From Cytidiella melzeri (taxonomy: Eukaryota > Basidiomycota > Agaricomycetes > Polyporales > Irpicaceae), in NCBI GenBank assembly GCA_022592445.1, contig JABYQR010000500.1, positions 1 through 26,403 of the forward strand: DNA of 26,403 bases, given 5' to 3'. Below, in pieces: positions 1-10,254 of the stretch; position 1 is the first letter of the stretch, and the number at the start of each line of letters is the position of its first letter. The position numbers were made by a program, and so were the translations under genes. The notes below the pieces were generated by a model that was not told where the DNA came from, did not search any database, and saw nothing but the letters and a program-made list of their open reading frames with translations.

Positions 1-1
1 A

Positions 2-1913
2 CTGCTTTGGCATCAGATCGATTTCGCAGCGCGTTCTGTTGGCTATCCATGGAGTCCAAAAGAAATTGTCTCCCGCCTACGAAAGGATAACCCCATCTTC
101 ATGAATCTTGACAAGCGTCGAATCTCTGAGTGGTGAGATACAGACATCAATGATCACCTGGTATGGACGGATGCAGTCCTCAAGTGTCTTGAGAAGAAAC
201 ACAGGGCTGGTGGGGAGGTGACACGCGTTGGAGTTTTCATGAGTCAAACATCTTCCCCAGTAGTCAGATCAGTGCTTATAAGAATACAGCACGCCTACCC
301 TGAGCTCACAAAGCTTATCGTTACGGTGCTTCAAGAGCTGCATAAAGCATCAACAACAGTTGACGTGCCGACAACGCGTGCTGTCATGATTGGCTATATT
401 ACGCAGCATGCACCGGAGATCTTCGAGAAGGAGGGGAACGATGGCCGTTGTTTCAAATGCTCAGAAGCTTTTGTTTGCGCCTTCCTGAGAAATTTGATGG
501 ACTGGTCTGTACAAAAGTCAACTCGCGCCGGTCAGAAGGTCCCTGTGAATGCAGACATACTTTTGAAGAAGTCCTTCCTTCGCACTAGTGCCGCAGTCTG
601 GGATGGGAAGATTCAGGCATGCTTTATCGTGAATACCGATCAGACTCAATGTGTCTATAGCCACGACACCTCGAAAACCTGAACAAAGAAAGGAGAGAAG
701 CAAATTGCAGTGGCTGGGAAAGAAGAAAAATGTGCCTTTACACTCGTAGTTGGACTTTCTCAGAGCGGAGACCTTCTGCCGTTTCAGGCCATCTATCAAG
801 GTGCTAATGAGCGACAATCGCTCCCCAAGAAGTCTGCTGACCCTGCGCTGGCACCAATCTGGGACGATGCCATGGCTCTTGGTATTCGTTTCGAGCTTTC
901 GAAGATGTCGACATACTGGTCAACGCAAGCTACAATGCAGAGCTATGTTACTCACGTTGTTGTCCCTTACTTTGAGAAGCACAAACTTCGCCTTGCCCTT
1001 CCAAATCAGCGCTGTCTCTGGGTCATCGATGTGTGGTCTGTACATCGTTCCCTTGAGTTCCGCAAGTGGCTATGGGAAACGTACCCATGGATAACACTGA
1101 ACTTCATCCCCGGTGGTTGCACAGGACTGTGGCAGGCAGCAGATGTCGGCATTCAGCGGCCACTCAAGCACGCCATTCGTCGGAGCGCGCACTACCACGT
1201 CGTTCAAGAAACAATGCAGCAACTTCAAGCCGGAGTTTCTGCAGACAAGATCAGGTTCGACACAAAAATTGGTGTGCTACGAGACCGTTCAGTTGAGTGG
1301 CTAGTGAACGGCTATCGTGCAATTAACAAAGCGGATCTGGTACAAAAGGTCAGTGTTGTCATTTTCGGTCTGCGCGGAAACTGCGCAAAGCTGATCATGT
1401 CATGTAGGCTTGGGAAATGTGTCGCGTACCTGACACAACGTTCAACTTCTCACATGCAAGCTTGGACAGCGAAGAAGCCCGCCAAGCTCTCAACGCGCTT
1501 GCGCGAGACGATCCGGATTCTATTCAGAGATCACAAGTGGAAAGAGCAAAAATTTGGTGCCCAATGAAGCTCAGAAGGTGGTAGAAGATGAGACGAAGGT
1601 TTGGGATCTTAGTGATGGTACCGGTGATGATGTGAGCCTCACAATGAGCACTGTCATTGCTCGGACGGTTGCTCCGGAGACCAATGGCAGTGCACTTGAT
1701 GATGGATTGAACACGGGCGAGGATGAGGGCAGTTCAGACGAAGAATATTAACCTCCTGCGAAATACTCGCGATTGCAAGCTTCGGATGTGGCGGAACAGC
1801 AAACGGACATGGAAGGCGGCCGAGAGGCGGGCAGGAGGGTGCGTGTTGCTAACAAGCGCTATAATAATGCTTCGTGGACTCACTGTGATGCGGAGGACGA
1901 CGAGAATCTGTAG
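2..1913 (+). pseudogene. DDE_1 (pogo/Tigger-like) transposase, decayed, 5' end outside window
   Basis: A cut-and-paste transposase relic readable from the window edge. The DDE_1 core shows NTDQT at about 632-646, then VIDVWSVHRS near 1025, then GGCTGLWQ followed by ADVGIQRPLK near 1115-1170, giving the three catalytic Asp positions of the family. The frame is broken by TGA at 134 and TGA at 680; the sequence reads on in the same frame after each. A 59-bp intron fits 1349-1407 (GT at 1349, CTGAT branch site, AG at 1406-1407, phase 0), after which the family-like segment ending in EEARQALNAL resumes. A one-base slip near an A-run at about 1545 moves the frame into an acidic tail. TAA at 1749 interrupts the tail and TAG at 1911-1913 closes it. 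Terminal inverted repeats were not found. The family assignment is strong; the tail is inferred from open frame and composition. Confidence 0.85.
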
Positions 1914-2020
1914 TGTTGGGCCTGTTTATATGTATACTTGCTCTCTAAACACTCTCCATGCGCCGCAGGCCATGAAAATTTAGCCTGCGGAAAGTTCGAT
2001 TTTTTAACAACACGACCCCC

Positions 2021-2078
2021 CTGTGACCTGTGACTTCTGCCATTTAACATCATTGGAGGGCCTCCTGTGACCTGTGAC
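2021..2078. repeat. Two copies of a doubled CTGTGAC motif
   Basis: CTGTGACCTGTGAC occurs at 2021-2034 and again at 2065-2078. It lies in the 223-bp gene-free spacer between the DDE_1 relic and the copia element and may belong to the 3' end of the DDE_1 element. No matching inverted copy is visible upstream because the window starts inside the gene. Confidence 0.5.
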
Positions 2079-2136
2079 ACCCGTTACGGTCGTAATTGTA
2101 CAGTATTATTATTGAAAGATAGGCGCTGAATATATG

Positions 2137-2340
2137 TGTCAAGCAGATGGTCAACAGAGATAGATTGTACAATGCAATACATGCGTACCTGGTACAGGGT
2201 CAACAGATATAGGTTTCCCCTGTACCGGTTCAGAGTCTTTTATACGAACTTTACATGATTGGTGGACGCCCGTGTATAGTAGCTCCGCCCTGATGCGCTT
2301 CCTTCCTAAACCGGACACCTTGGCGGGTCACTCACTGACA
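2137..2340 (-). repeat. Copia 3' LTR
   Basis: A 204-bp LTR. On the minus strand it starts TGTCAGTGAG at 2340 and ends CTGCTTGACA at 2137. It differs from the 5' LTR mainly by lacking one 12-bp TGGTACAGGGTC-type unit, consistent with 216 versus 204 bp. Confidence 0.93.
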
Positions 2341-2350
2341 CCCCCCCTTG
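2341..2350 (-). promoter_or_regulatory. Polypurine tract of the copia element
   Basis: On the minus strand AAGGGGGGG directly precedes the 3' LTR. This is the expected plus-strand DNA primer site. The same tract abuts the sister LTR at 9751. Confidence 0.85.
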
Positions 2351-3882
2351 ACCCGCTACCAGTCCCAGCATATCTATCGTGTGTGAGTGCATGACCCGAG
2401 CTAGGGCCTTTGTGAACACGTCTGCCGGATTCTCCTTTCCTTCTATCCGCCTCACATCTATTCGCCCTTTGTTAACACAATTCCGGATGAAATGCGCCCT
2501 TATGTTAATGTGTTTCATTCTTGTGTGGCCGTGTGGGTCGTGTGTGCAGGCGACGGTTCCGTTATTGTTGCAGAAGAGTGGTGTGGGGTGAGTTTGTGGA
2601 AGTCCGAGTTTGCCGAGGAGTTGTCTGAGCCAAATGACCTGACACGCCGCGCGAGTGCACGCGAGATACTCTGCCTCGCATGACGATAAGGCGACCACAG
2701 CTTGTTGTTTCGAACTCCAGGCAATTGGTGAATTGTATAAGACCATGATGTAGCCTGAGATTGACTTTCTTCCCTCTCCGGAACCCCAGTCTGAGTTGGT
2801 GAACCCATGGAATAAGGGAAATTGCGGATCGAGGTTGCCTAGAGTGAGTCCAAGGGATCACGTGCCTTGAAGATACCGCAACAGGTCTTTTGCAGCTGCC
2901 CAGTGTGTTTGCCGATAGCAGGACATAAATTTCGCCAGTTCGCGCACTGCGTAGGCTATGTCTGGGCGAGTCGTCATGGGGAGGTACATGACCTTCCCTA
3001 CCAGGGTGCAGTACGGTAAGGCCTTTAGTTCCTCGCATTCGCTTTTGTTCAAGGGAGTGTCGTCTCGAGTCAGCAAGGACTTTGGTGGCAATGGCGTTGT
3101 CGCAGCGTTGCAATACTCCATGTCGAATAGTTGTAGTATGGATAGCGTATACGTTTCCTGTGAGAGTTGAATAGATCGTCTCGCGTGGTTTCTGGTCACC
3201 TTGCACCCTAGTAGCCATTTGACTTTGCCGTTGTCCGTGATGTCGAATAGTCCTTTCAGATCTCTAGCAATTGAGTCTGATTTGGACCGTGACGGAGTTG
3301 CCAGTAGAATGTCGTCCACACTTGTCGCGGACATGGACTTCTGTCCGTCGCGTTCCCGTACATGGACACTCCAGTCTGATTCGCATCTCCAAAAACTGAG
3401 TGTTTGATACTTGTTGAACTCAAGGTACCACGAGCGTCCTGCCTGCTTTAGTCCATACAGTCCTTTACGCAGTTGCCATTACCCTTTGCCGAGTATGGTA
3501 GGCTTGTTCATGTAAATTTCTTCGGCAAGCGGTCCATTCAGGAAAGCAGTTTTGATGTCGATGTGGCAAAGGAATAAGTTGTCGTGGGCTGCAGTGGCCA
3601 ATATGGTGCGTATAGAGTCCCATCGAGCGACTGGTGCAAACGTGAATGTCACGAACATGCATACCTTTTTCTTTTCTTTTCCTTTTATTTTCCTTATCTT
3701 ATCTTATCGATGGTACATGGCTACTGCATGTGATCAAAGTACATGTGACAGACTGATCACATGATCATAGAAGGTGCTGGAACATTGTGGAACATTGTAG
3801 AACATCGCACCATAGCACACCATACGTTCCCACAGCAGTGTTAGGAGTACAGACCCGGTACCAGGGGTCCTTGTCTGAGATG

Positions 3883-3890
3883 TATATAAA
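3883..3890 (+). promoter_or_regulatory. TATA box of the solo LTR
   Basis: TATATAAA lies about 237 bp into the LTR. It sets the LTR orientation as plus, opposite to the copia host element. Confidence 0.7.
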
Positions 3891-3940
3891 CCCACCCTGT
3901 AGCTCCCTAAAGACCTCAGATTCTACCTCCTGGTCTTTAG

Positions 3941-3995
3941 GTGACGTTCATCTTGTACTAGTTTCATCACTATGCTAATATATCCTGGTCTTTAG
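3941..3995 (+). other. Intron-like segment inside the solo LTR
   Basis: 55 bp beginning GTGACG and ending CTTTAG, with CTAAT about 20 nt before the AG. The 12-mer CCTGGTCTTTAG sits immediately before the GT (3929-3940) and again as the last 12 bases of the segment (3984-3995). The same layout occurs in the Ty3-2 LTR at 20560-20626. Splicing is inferred only. Confidence 0.4.
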
Positions 3996-5737
3996 CTCAT
4001 CGTTAGCTGCTCCCTCGTCGTTGTCTCTCCCTCATCATCATCTTCCTTGTCGTCATCGTCCACGCGAGTTTTCTCGTCGTTCCTCCATCCCCGTCGTCAC
4101 TTCCTCGCTCTTCATAGAGTCTGGTTGTGTTCTTGACAGTGAAGTTAAATCCTGGCCGGGGATTTGCGTGAACCCCTTAGCGACTAGTTGCGCCTTGAAC
4201 CTGGCAATATGTCCGTCCGCGTTCCGCTTGATGTGCAGTACCCACTTCGAATCGACGGGTTTTCTGCCTGGTGGGACTGTTTCAACTTCTTTGTACACTC
4301 CTTTTTCCTCTAGCGCGGCTAGCTCCTCGTGGATTGCGTTGAGCCAGTGCTCCCAATACTCGCTGCGTTCTGCTTTGGCAATTGATTTTGGGTCATTGGT
4401 ATGAGAGTCATCGATTGGTGATATCGTGCTGGTGGACGCTTCTGGCGATATCCTTGACTCAAAATCCCTGTCGTGTGTTCGGGCATTGAGAACCCAATCG
4501 TTGTCGTCGTCGATGTGCAACCCCCTCTCGACCAAATACTCGGGGTTATCTTCTCTGTATCTGGCAGGCAGAGTACGTGTACGTCGCCCTACAGCAATTT
4601 GATTAAGTACATCCCTGAGAGATACGAGTCTCAACAGAGACTTACTGTGCATCTCAGTACGAGAGAGCACATGCCCATCTGCGTTACTAGGTTCAGACGG
4701 AACCTGTACGTCTGGGGTACAGGGGTCTGCCTCATCTCTAACGGAGATGTGGTCAGATACAGTTTGGGGTCTACAGTGACCGGGTACGTACTGGTTCGGT
4801 GCGACTGCATCGACCGGATCATGGAAGCGATTATTGCTTTCCATTAGGACATTGTCCCATAAGGGAGAAGTCGGATGTGGTGTGGATGGTGGTGCTGATT
4901 TGTCATTGAGGAAAACAACGTCCCTGCGCAATCGCACAGTCCTCGAGTCAGGAAACCAGACAAGGTATCCCTTTGCGTCAGAAGCGTATCCTACGAACCG
5001 CCCTTCTTCACCACGAGGTTGGATTTTGTTGAGTGAGTCGGCGTCCATCTTGCATGCGATTACACGCGTGCCGAAGATGTGGAGGTGTGATAAGTTGGGA
5101 CTTTTGTGATGCCAGAGGTGGAACGGCGTCGTATTGGGAGGTAAAGCAGAGGTCGTGACACGGTTAAGGATGTGTGCGGCGCATTGTACCGCAAGTGGCC
5201 AGAAGAAGTTGTTCATTTGGGCGTCGATTAGCATAGCACGCGCCATGGACGCTAGCAACCAGTTCGTCCATTCAGCCACTCCGTTTTGCGGTGACGCATC
5301 TGGGATTGTTTTCTCGAGAGTGATTCCTTCTTTCTCACAGTAAGTGCGGAACTCGCCTTGTGTAAGTTCGGGTGCATTGTCCACTTGTAGGACAGCAACC
5401 TTGAGTCCCGTGAATTGCTCAACCGCTGTCTTGTACTTGACAAACTCCTGGAACACTTTTGAGCGTAGCCTATGGAATAAGGGAGTTTTCCATTGTGAGT
5501 GACAATCGATGCACGGAAGGAAATATTTCACGCCACCGTAGCCTAGAGGGAGAGGGCCACAAATGTTGAGGTGGATACAGAATAAGAGACAGTCGGCCCT
5601 AAGGTTTGCGTGCTTTGGGAAAGGGAGTCGCTTTATGTTGGCTCGCGCGCAGATCTCGCAGGTGTGTGGTTTTGATGTGTCGGTGGTGATGTGTAGGCCA
5701 GTGGTTGTAGGAGAAAGCCCTTTAACGCCTAGATGGC

Positions 5738-7435
5738 CTAGTAGGCTGTGTAAAAGTCCTTTGAGACGGTACGTGTGCTCAAAGAGGCCACAACGGGATC
5801 AGAGATACGAGCAAGCAGTGAATGTTGAGTACGAGTAGGGCGTGGAGCGGTGGTGACGTGAAGTCGATACAAGTTGTTGTTGCCGAGGCTTCCAGTGATG
5901 ATCGTCTTTCCATTTAATTCTAGCGCCATTTTCCCGGCCTTTGTTGTTGATCCTACCCCTCGTCGCTCCAGACAGCCCTGAGACACCAAGTTCATCCGTG
6001 CGGTAAGCACGTGTAATACATTACATAGTTTGATCTTGTGAGTTGCGCCATCGACAGTTGCAAGTAACGAGACATCGCCGATAGCGATAGCAGAAGTGGT
6101 GAGGGAGGATCCAAAACCATGAACACTGATTGGTGATATGGTGCGATGATTATCGAACACCGCGCAGTCGAAAAAGATATGTCGGTTGGCGCCTGAGTCG
6201 TGATAAACGGCGAAGTTGTGAACGTGATCCGCTGATAGGGCGACGTTGTGGCACCTCACAGATTGCTCTGGATCCGTTGTCATCATTGTATTCAGTAAGT
6301 ATACCATGCCCGGATTGTTATTATTGACAGATGCCGCATTCGCCTGTACAACTTTTGTTCCAGTGGGTTCATTGACTACAGGCGCTGTGGATATATTTGC
6401 TGTAGGGTGTTTCTTCGCGTTGGAAGTCTTTGAGACGTTCCGTGACTTCGGACGTTGGGCAGGTGGCAGATGGATGTTGCGCCGATATTTCCACCATTCA
6501 GGATATTGGCCGCATTTCCCTCCTCCCCAGGACAGGCAGTTATTGCGTGTGTGACCACGGGGATGCGGGCAGTCAGGGTTGTCGCACCATTCAGTCATTT
6601 TCTTGGTGCTCCCGACCGCTTGGTTCACAATAGCGGCAGAACCAGAAGACCTTTTCCAATAGATCACATCAGTTTCATAGATTTGTGCGATGACTTCTGG
6701 ATTGTTCTTTGTTTGCGCCCAGTCCTCTTCTTTGATGAGTTCAATGACCCTCGACGAGGACATTGGTCTGTTTGCGCTGTGAGCTATACCCATATCATAG
6801 TGAAGAGTCCTCGAGAACATTCTCCAGCTGTTGTCCGTCGGGATAAGATCGGCAAGAGTTGTGGCAAAGTTTTCGTCAGCCATGCGGTTTGGATCTTGAT
6901 CACATAGATCCGCGTAGATAGTGCGCATTTTGTAAACCCATTTACTGACGTCCATTCCGTCTTTGCAAACGAAACTCATCAGTTTCTGATGGAGCGATGA
7001 TGCTCGGAGATTGTTGATTGGTCGATATTCTGCCTGGAGAATCAAGCAGGCTTCCTTTGCTCGTCTGGTGCGACCTATGAGATGAATTTTTGATCGAGGG
7101 ATGGCTTCAAGTAGAAGAGCAATTGCCGTGATGTTTGCATCATACCAGGGTTCCGCGTCCTCCATTGCCTTCTCAGCCTCATCCTCATTTCCTCTCTTAA
7201 TCCCTTTTGTTACCACACCGGCGACTGGATCCTCTACTTCTTCATTGTACGTTTTCCAAAGTTTTGGGATGATGGGTGGCACCGAATCAGGACCTTCGAA
7301 GTATTTCCACAAATGTATTGATCTGAGTTTTGCTTCGACCTGCATCACCCACGTTCCATAGGAATTTGTGTTTCCAGCATTGTCGAGTTTTGGCAACGTG
7401 TTCTTAATAGAATTGACCTTAGGGAGATTCAACAT
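5738..7435 (-). pseudogene. Copia Gag and protease
   Basis: A 565-codon frame starting at ATG 7435, about 100 bp after the 5' LTR. The N-terminal 280 residues are a copia Gag (capsid-like region with WVMQVEAKLRSI). A zinc knuckle follows at about residues 284-300: Cys, four residues, Cys, five residues, His, four residues, Cys. The aspartic protease site DSG is at about 413-415 (YHDSGANRHI). The frame itself has no internal stop and ends in a shifted tail before the integrase zinc-binding region, so it can no longer make a Gag-Pol fusion. It would supply virus-like-particle protein only. Confidence 0.88.
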
Positions 7436-7522
7436 TGAGATGTATAGGTTGACAGGGGTAACTATTCAACAGAGCAATAATGGTTGGTAGCAACGGAAAT
7501 CTGTTATAGGTTGCGCTGTACG

Positions 7523-7534
7523 GGGCTCATAACC
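7523..7534 (-). promoter_or_regulatory. Primer binding site matching the anticodon arm of initiator tRNA-Met
   Basis: Directly inside the 5' LTR the minus strand reads GGTTATGAGCCC. Its complement GGGCTCATAACC matches the anticodon stem-loop of eukaryotic initiator tRNA-Met (CAT anticodon). Drosophila copia is known to prime with such a half-tRNA, and this site has the same kind of sequence. Confidence 0.75.
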
Positions 7535-7750
7535 TGTCAAGCAGACGGTCTGGTACAGGGTCAACAGAGATAGATTGTACAACGCAATACATGCGTACCT
7601 GGTACAGGGTCAACAGAGATAGGTTTCCCCTGTACCGGTTCAGAGTCTTTTATACAAACTTTACATGATCAGTGGATGCCCGTGTATAGTGGCTCCGCCC
7701 TGATGCGCTTCCTTCCTAAACCGGACACCTTGGCGGGTCACTCACTGACA
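7535..7750 (-). repeat. Copia 5' LTR
   Basis: A 216-bp LTR starting TGTCAGTGAG at 7750 and ending CTTGACA at 7535 on the minus strand. It contains two close copies of a TGGTACAGGGTCAACAGAGA unit. One of them is partly missing in the 3' LTR. Confidence 0.93.
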
Positions 7751-7795
7751 ATATGAGATATTGTTCACATATTCTTTACATGCGCCCAAAGAACA

Positions 7796-7836
7796 TGACA
7801 ATGATATATGCTTATAAAGACTGCATATCATTGTCA
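7796..7836. repeat. Imperfect inverted repeat
   Basis: TGACAATGATATATGC at 7796-7811 faces GCATATCATTGTCA at 7823-7836 across an 11-bp loop. It lies in the 279-bp non-coding gap between the copia element and the end of the membrane-protein pseudogene. It might be a gene terminator-like hairpin or a small TE remnant; nothing else is recognisable in this gap. Confidence 0.5.
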
Positions 7837-8029
7837 TATTGCTCGTATATTTTAAGTTCATGACCAGCGGCCGCCGCCCTATGTCGCGGTTCTCGCGCTT
7901 GCATTTAGCTCGGCATTCTCATGGCAGTTGACAGTACTTCCATATATGTGTGCAGACTGTATGTATATGGATACATGACGTGTGTATGAGAATTAATGTA
8001 CTTGCTGTTGTTGTCGAAGGCGGTCGGCA

Positions 8030-9148
8030 CTAAAACCCTTGAACGCGAATGGACGGAAGCGGATACTTTTCCGACGTTATCGACTTGCCAAACCTGCTGT
8101 CATCCATCACCATCCTCATGTGCAGACATAGCCCTGGAACGCGTACTGCTCCAACGCCAGTCTCGAGATATTCCAAAGACGCATTCATCCCATCTTGTTG
8201 GGCTGCATCTGCAGCTTTGTCGAGTTGTCCGCTACGCCGATGCCGAGAACGAGGCCGACCTTGAGCTGTCGACATGACAAAGTTAAGGTGCGCTGAGATC
8301 TTGAGGCTATCCCATTGCGTGCGGTCGACTGACACTCGGATGATGACCATTGAAAAAACAATGCCCTAACTTCCTATCAGTTCTTGAGGCAGGAGCAGTG
8401 TACAGTTCAAGGCTGCTTACGATAATTGGCGCAATCTACAATTGACGCGTAGCATATACGTCACAGTGCATCGTCGCCTGGGCGAGTCGCCGCAAGAAGA
8501 TACACGGCGTGTGCTCCGAGTGCTGTTGGTCAACAATAAATATACGGTGCGAGACGGAGAAAAAAGAAGACAAGACTGACATATATCTGCAGCAATGAGG
8601 AGGGCCAGGAAGCCTGCAAAAATAACATTTCTTCCCCAGACGACTACCCCTGCGAACAAAGTCAGAGGAGAGAGGAAAGATTGACGGTGTATCACTTGCG
8701 ATTAGGCCGTCGCTGACGATTGTCATTGCAACGTATGCAGTGCTCTTGATGATGTCCAGGTCCCGCCGTATGATGGTATAGTACGTGATCGCGTATTGGG
8801 GGACATCTGCGTGGGTGGTGAAGGCGTTGATAGCAAGAAGGATGTCCATGATGGCATTCTGTGTATGGACCAAGAGTGAACATGCCACATCCGGAACGAG
8901 AAAATATGTACAATGGAGACAAGGACGAAGATGGCCAGGGCGGTACACGCCATGAATGAGGTTGGTCTCCCTTCTGTGTATTTTACTTGGAGAACCTGGA
9001 GACACTTGCAGAAGACGACGAGGTATATGCCTGTGCATGCGTGTGAGTGAGATCGTGGGGAGAGTGGAGAGAACGTACCGTAAATGAGAATCTCAATGAA
9101 TGTTCCGATTAGCTCTGCTTGTATGTTGGTTACCGACAAGTATGCCAT
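8030..9148 (-). pseudogene. Seven-helix membrane protein family of Agaricomycetes, internally deleted
   Basis: The minus-strand ATG at 9148 opens a frame with ELIGTFIEILIYG, typical of the N-terminus of a large uncharacterised multi-pass membrane family of mushroom fungi. Four short introns give a consistent model: exons 9148-9079, 9030-8912, 8858-8696, 8649-8581 and 8522-8461. They encode LVVFCKCLQVL, YTIIRRDLDIIKSTAYVA, VVWGRN and the RPGDDAL motif of the family. After RPGDDAL the frame meets TGA at 8463-8461. The last-helix motif GIVFSMVIIRV reappears at about 8365 in another frame, with a tail to the stop at 8030. Only about 95 bp separate the two where roughly two helices are expected, so an internal deletion is likely. 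Substrate and function are unknown. Confidence 0.7.
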
Positions 9149-9254
9149 GGAAGCTATGGAGGCACCGTGGACTAGGCAAAGTTTGCCTGCGAGTAGAAAA
9201 TTAATGATACGGCATATAACGAGTGTAGACGGCTGGTCGTCGCGGACGAGGGCG

Positions 9255-9305
9255 GGGAGGGGGGGGGGTGGTGGTGGTAAAGAGAGAGAGAGAGAGAGAA
9301 AGAGA
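9255..9305. repeat. G-run plus (GA)n microsatellite
   Basis: A run of ten Gs is followed by GTGGTGGTGG and an (AG)n tract at 9280-9299. Read on the minus strand it is a CT-rich tract about 110-150 bp upstream of the membrane-protein ATG, a common feature of fungal core promoters. The rest of 9149-9559 shows AT-rich sequence and no gene. Confidence 0.8.
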
Positions 9306-9559
9306 GGCGGCGGACAAAGGCGAGGACGTGCAAGCCATCGTCCTGGACGTTGAAGAAGAGCAGCAAGCTCTTCAGCTGCCAAAACAAACATTCTCTGTCA
9401 CGCACACCGCACTCTATTGAGCTTCTTTGCTCAATGTGGCCGTCCCGCACATTTCCTTACAGAATATCTCACCAATATTGGGCACCAAGGATATTCGCAC
9501 AATAGGTAAATAATATTCAAGATATTTAATAACTATTTTTCAATAATAATGGAGCCTGA

Positions 9560-9893
9560 TGTGCGGTGAAGTACAACGTAACGTACCTGGTACAGCGTGG
9601 TCAACGATAGAGCACACTGTACCAGATTGTAGGCTACATAATCCATTGCGGGTGTCCACTCATCTGGCAACTCGGTCTACCGTCCCTTCCCGTCCATAAA
9701 CGCCCCGCCCTCTTTCCTAATCCGTCATGTAGAGCGGGTCAGCGTCTGACACCCCCCCTTGACCCGTGTCGAGTCCCAACAACTTAACCGCTCTCCCATG
9801 CATGACTCTTGATAGCCCCTTTGTGAATATATCTGCAGTGTTCTCTTTTCCAGGTACCCGATGAACATCTATGAGTTTCTTGTTAACACAATC
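9560..9893 (-). mobile_element. 3' end fragment of a second copia element (sister of the first)
   Basis: On the minus strand, from 9893: the end of copia RNase H (KENTADIFTKGLSRVMH), then GLDTGQGG, then an AAGGGGGG polypurine tract. An LTR of about 192 bp follows, starting TGTCAGACGC at 9751 and ending CCGCACA at 9560. The tract, the C-terminal residues and LTR blocks such as CGTACCTGGTACAG match the element at 2137-7750, but with many differences, so it is an older or different copy. It stops abruptly at 9893 where the 183-bp repeat begins. Confidence 0.85.
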
Positions 9894-10075
9894 TGTTGTG
9901 GATGGCCCGACTAGCCCTTAATTTTTGCAATTTACCTCTTGTTTTTATCTGTAAAACTCCGGGCTGCAGCTCAGTTGCAACCCTCTCTACACAAACTCCT
10001 TTACACGTCTATTAAGTGCCCGTATCATGTGGCTTAGATGCTCCACACGGTCACGTTACTTGCTACTACGTCACA
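9894..10075 (+). repeat. 183-bp dispersed repeat, copy A
   Basis: Begins TGTTGTGGATGGCC and ends ACTACGTCACA. Near-identical copies are at 10080-10254 (B), 19986-20168 (C) and, inverted and truncated, 19755-19897 (D). It has no coding potential. It has TG..CA ends like a miniature LTR, but no convincing TATA box. It could also be a SINE or MITE. Confidence 0.8.
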
Positions 10076-10079
10076 CTTG

Positions 10080-10254
10080 TGTCATGGATGGCCTGACTAG
10101 CCCTTAATTTTCGCAATTTACCTCTTGTTTTTATCTATAAAACTCCGGGATGCAGCTCAGTTGCACCGTTCTCTGCACAAACTCCCTTTGCACGTCTATT
10201 AAGCGCCCGTATCACGTGGCTTAGATGCTCCACACGGTCACATTACTTGCTACT
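10080..10254 (+). repeat. 183-bp dispersed repeat, copy B (3' end cut)
   Basis: Begins TGTCATGGATGGCC, four bases after copy A in the same orientation. It matches copy A up to GCTACTA at 10254 and then passes directly into the hAT-like terminus TAGTGCTCTGC. This suggests that the hAT element inserted here or that recombination trimmed the copy. Confidence 0.8.

Larger units (their letters stand above)
3647..4138 (+). mobile_element. Solo LTR of a Ty3-like element nested in copia reverse transcriptase
   Basis: A 492-bp segment starting TGTCACGAAC and ending GTTCTTGACA, flanked by GTGAA on both sides (3642-3646 and 4139-4143). It interrupts the copia reverse transcriptase at the codons before FAPVAR. 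It contains TATATAAA at 3883-3890 in plus orientation. About 37 nt further on it reads ATTCTACCTCCTGGTCTTTA (3920-3939), closely resembling the presumed transcript start of the Ty3 LTR at 20530. No internal coding sequence is present, as expected after LTR-LTR recombination. Assignment to the Ty3 family of this window rests on the shared TATA and GGTCTTTA architecture. Confidence 0.88.
2306..5790 (-). pseudogene. Copia Pol: integrase, reverse transcriptase, RNase H (interrupted)
   Basis: Minus-strand Pol in pieces. The integrase zinc-binding part (HSLLGH, then CEIC) starts in a different frame from protease, near 5770. The 5531-4140 part carries the integrase catalytic region: D in CIDCHSQW, D in VDNAPE and E in PQNGVAE. 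The reverse transcriptase begins (RFKAQLVAKGFTQ), is cut at 4138 by a solo LTR and resumes at 3646 with FAPVARWDSIR and IDIKTAFLNG. A TAA lies at 3479-3481. The catalytic box reads SVDDILLA where copia normally has YVDD. A TGA at 2858-2860 precedes RNase H, where the family D-N-N motif reads FCNNNGT, so a catalytic Asp is replaced by Asn. The last codons run through the polypurine tract into the LTR. A one-base loss next to the insertion site also puts the two reverse transcriptase halves out of frame. Confidence 0.92.
2137..7750 (-). mobile_element. Full-length Ty1/copia retrotransposon with ATATG target duplication
   Basis: Two LTRs (2137-2340 and 7535-7750) share near-identical sequence and end TGTCA..TGACA. 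The 5 bp outside each end are ATATG (2132-2136 and 7751-7755), so this is one intact insertion event. On the minus strand the order is 5' LTR, primer site, Gag, protease, integrase, reverse transcriptase, RNase H, polypurine tract, 3' LTR, which is the Ty1/copia order. The coding part is inactive: it has a frameshift between protease and integrase, a solo LTR inserted in reverse transcriptase, and two in-frame stops. Total length is 5614 bp, or about 5117 bp without the nested LTR and its duplicated 5 bp. Confidence 0.95.

Noticed and set aside
8691..8700. GC-AG intron (GCAAGT) in the membrane-protein pseudogene
   Set aside because: A normal GT at 8695 gives a phase that keeps VVWGRN in frame, so the GC donor is unnecessary.
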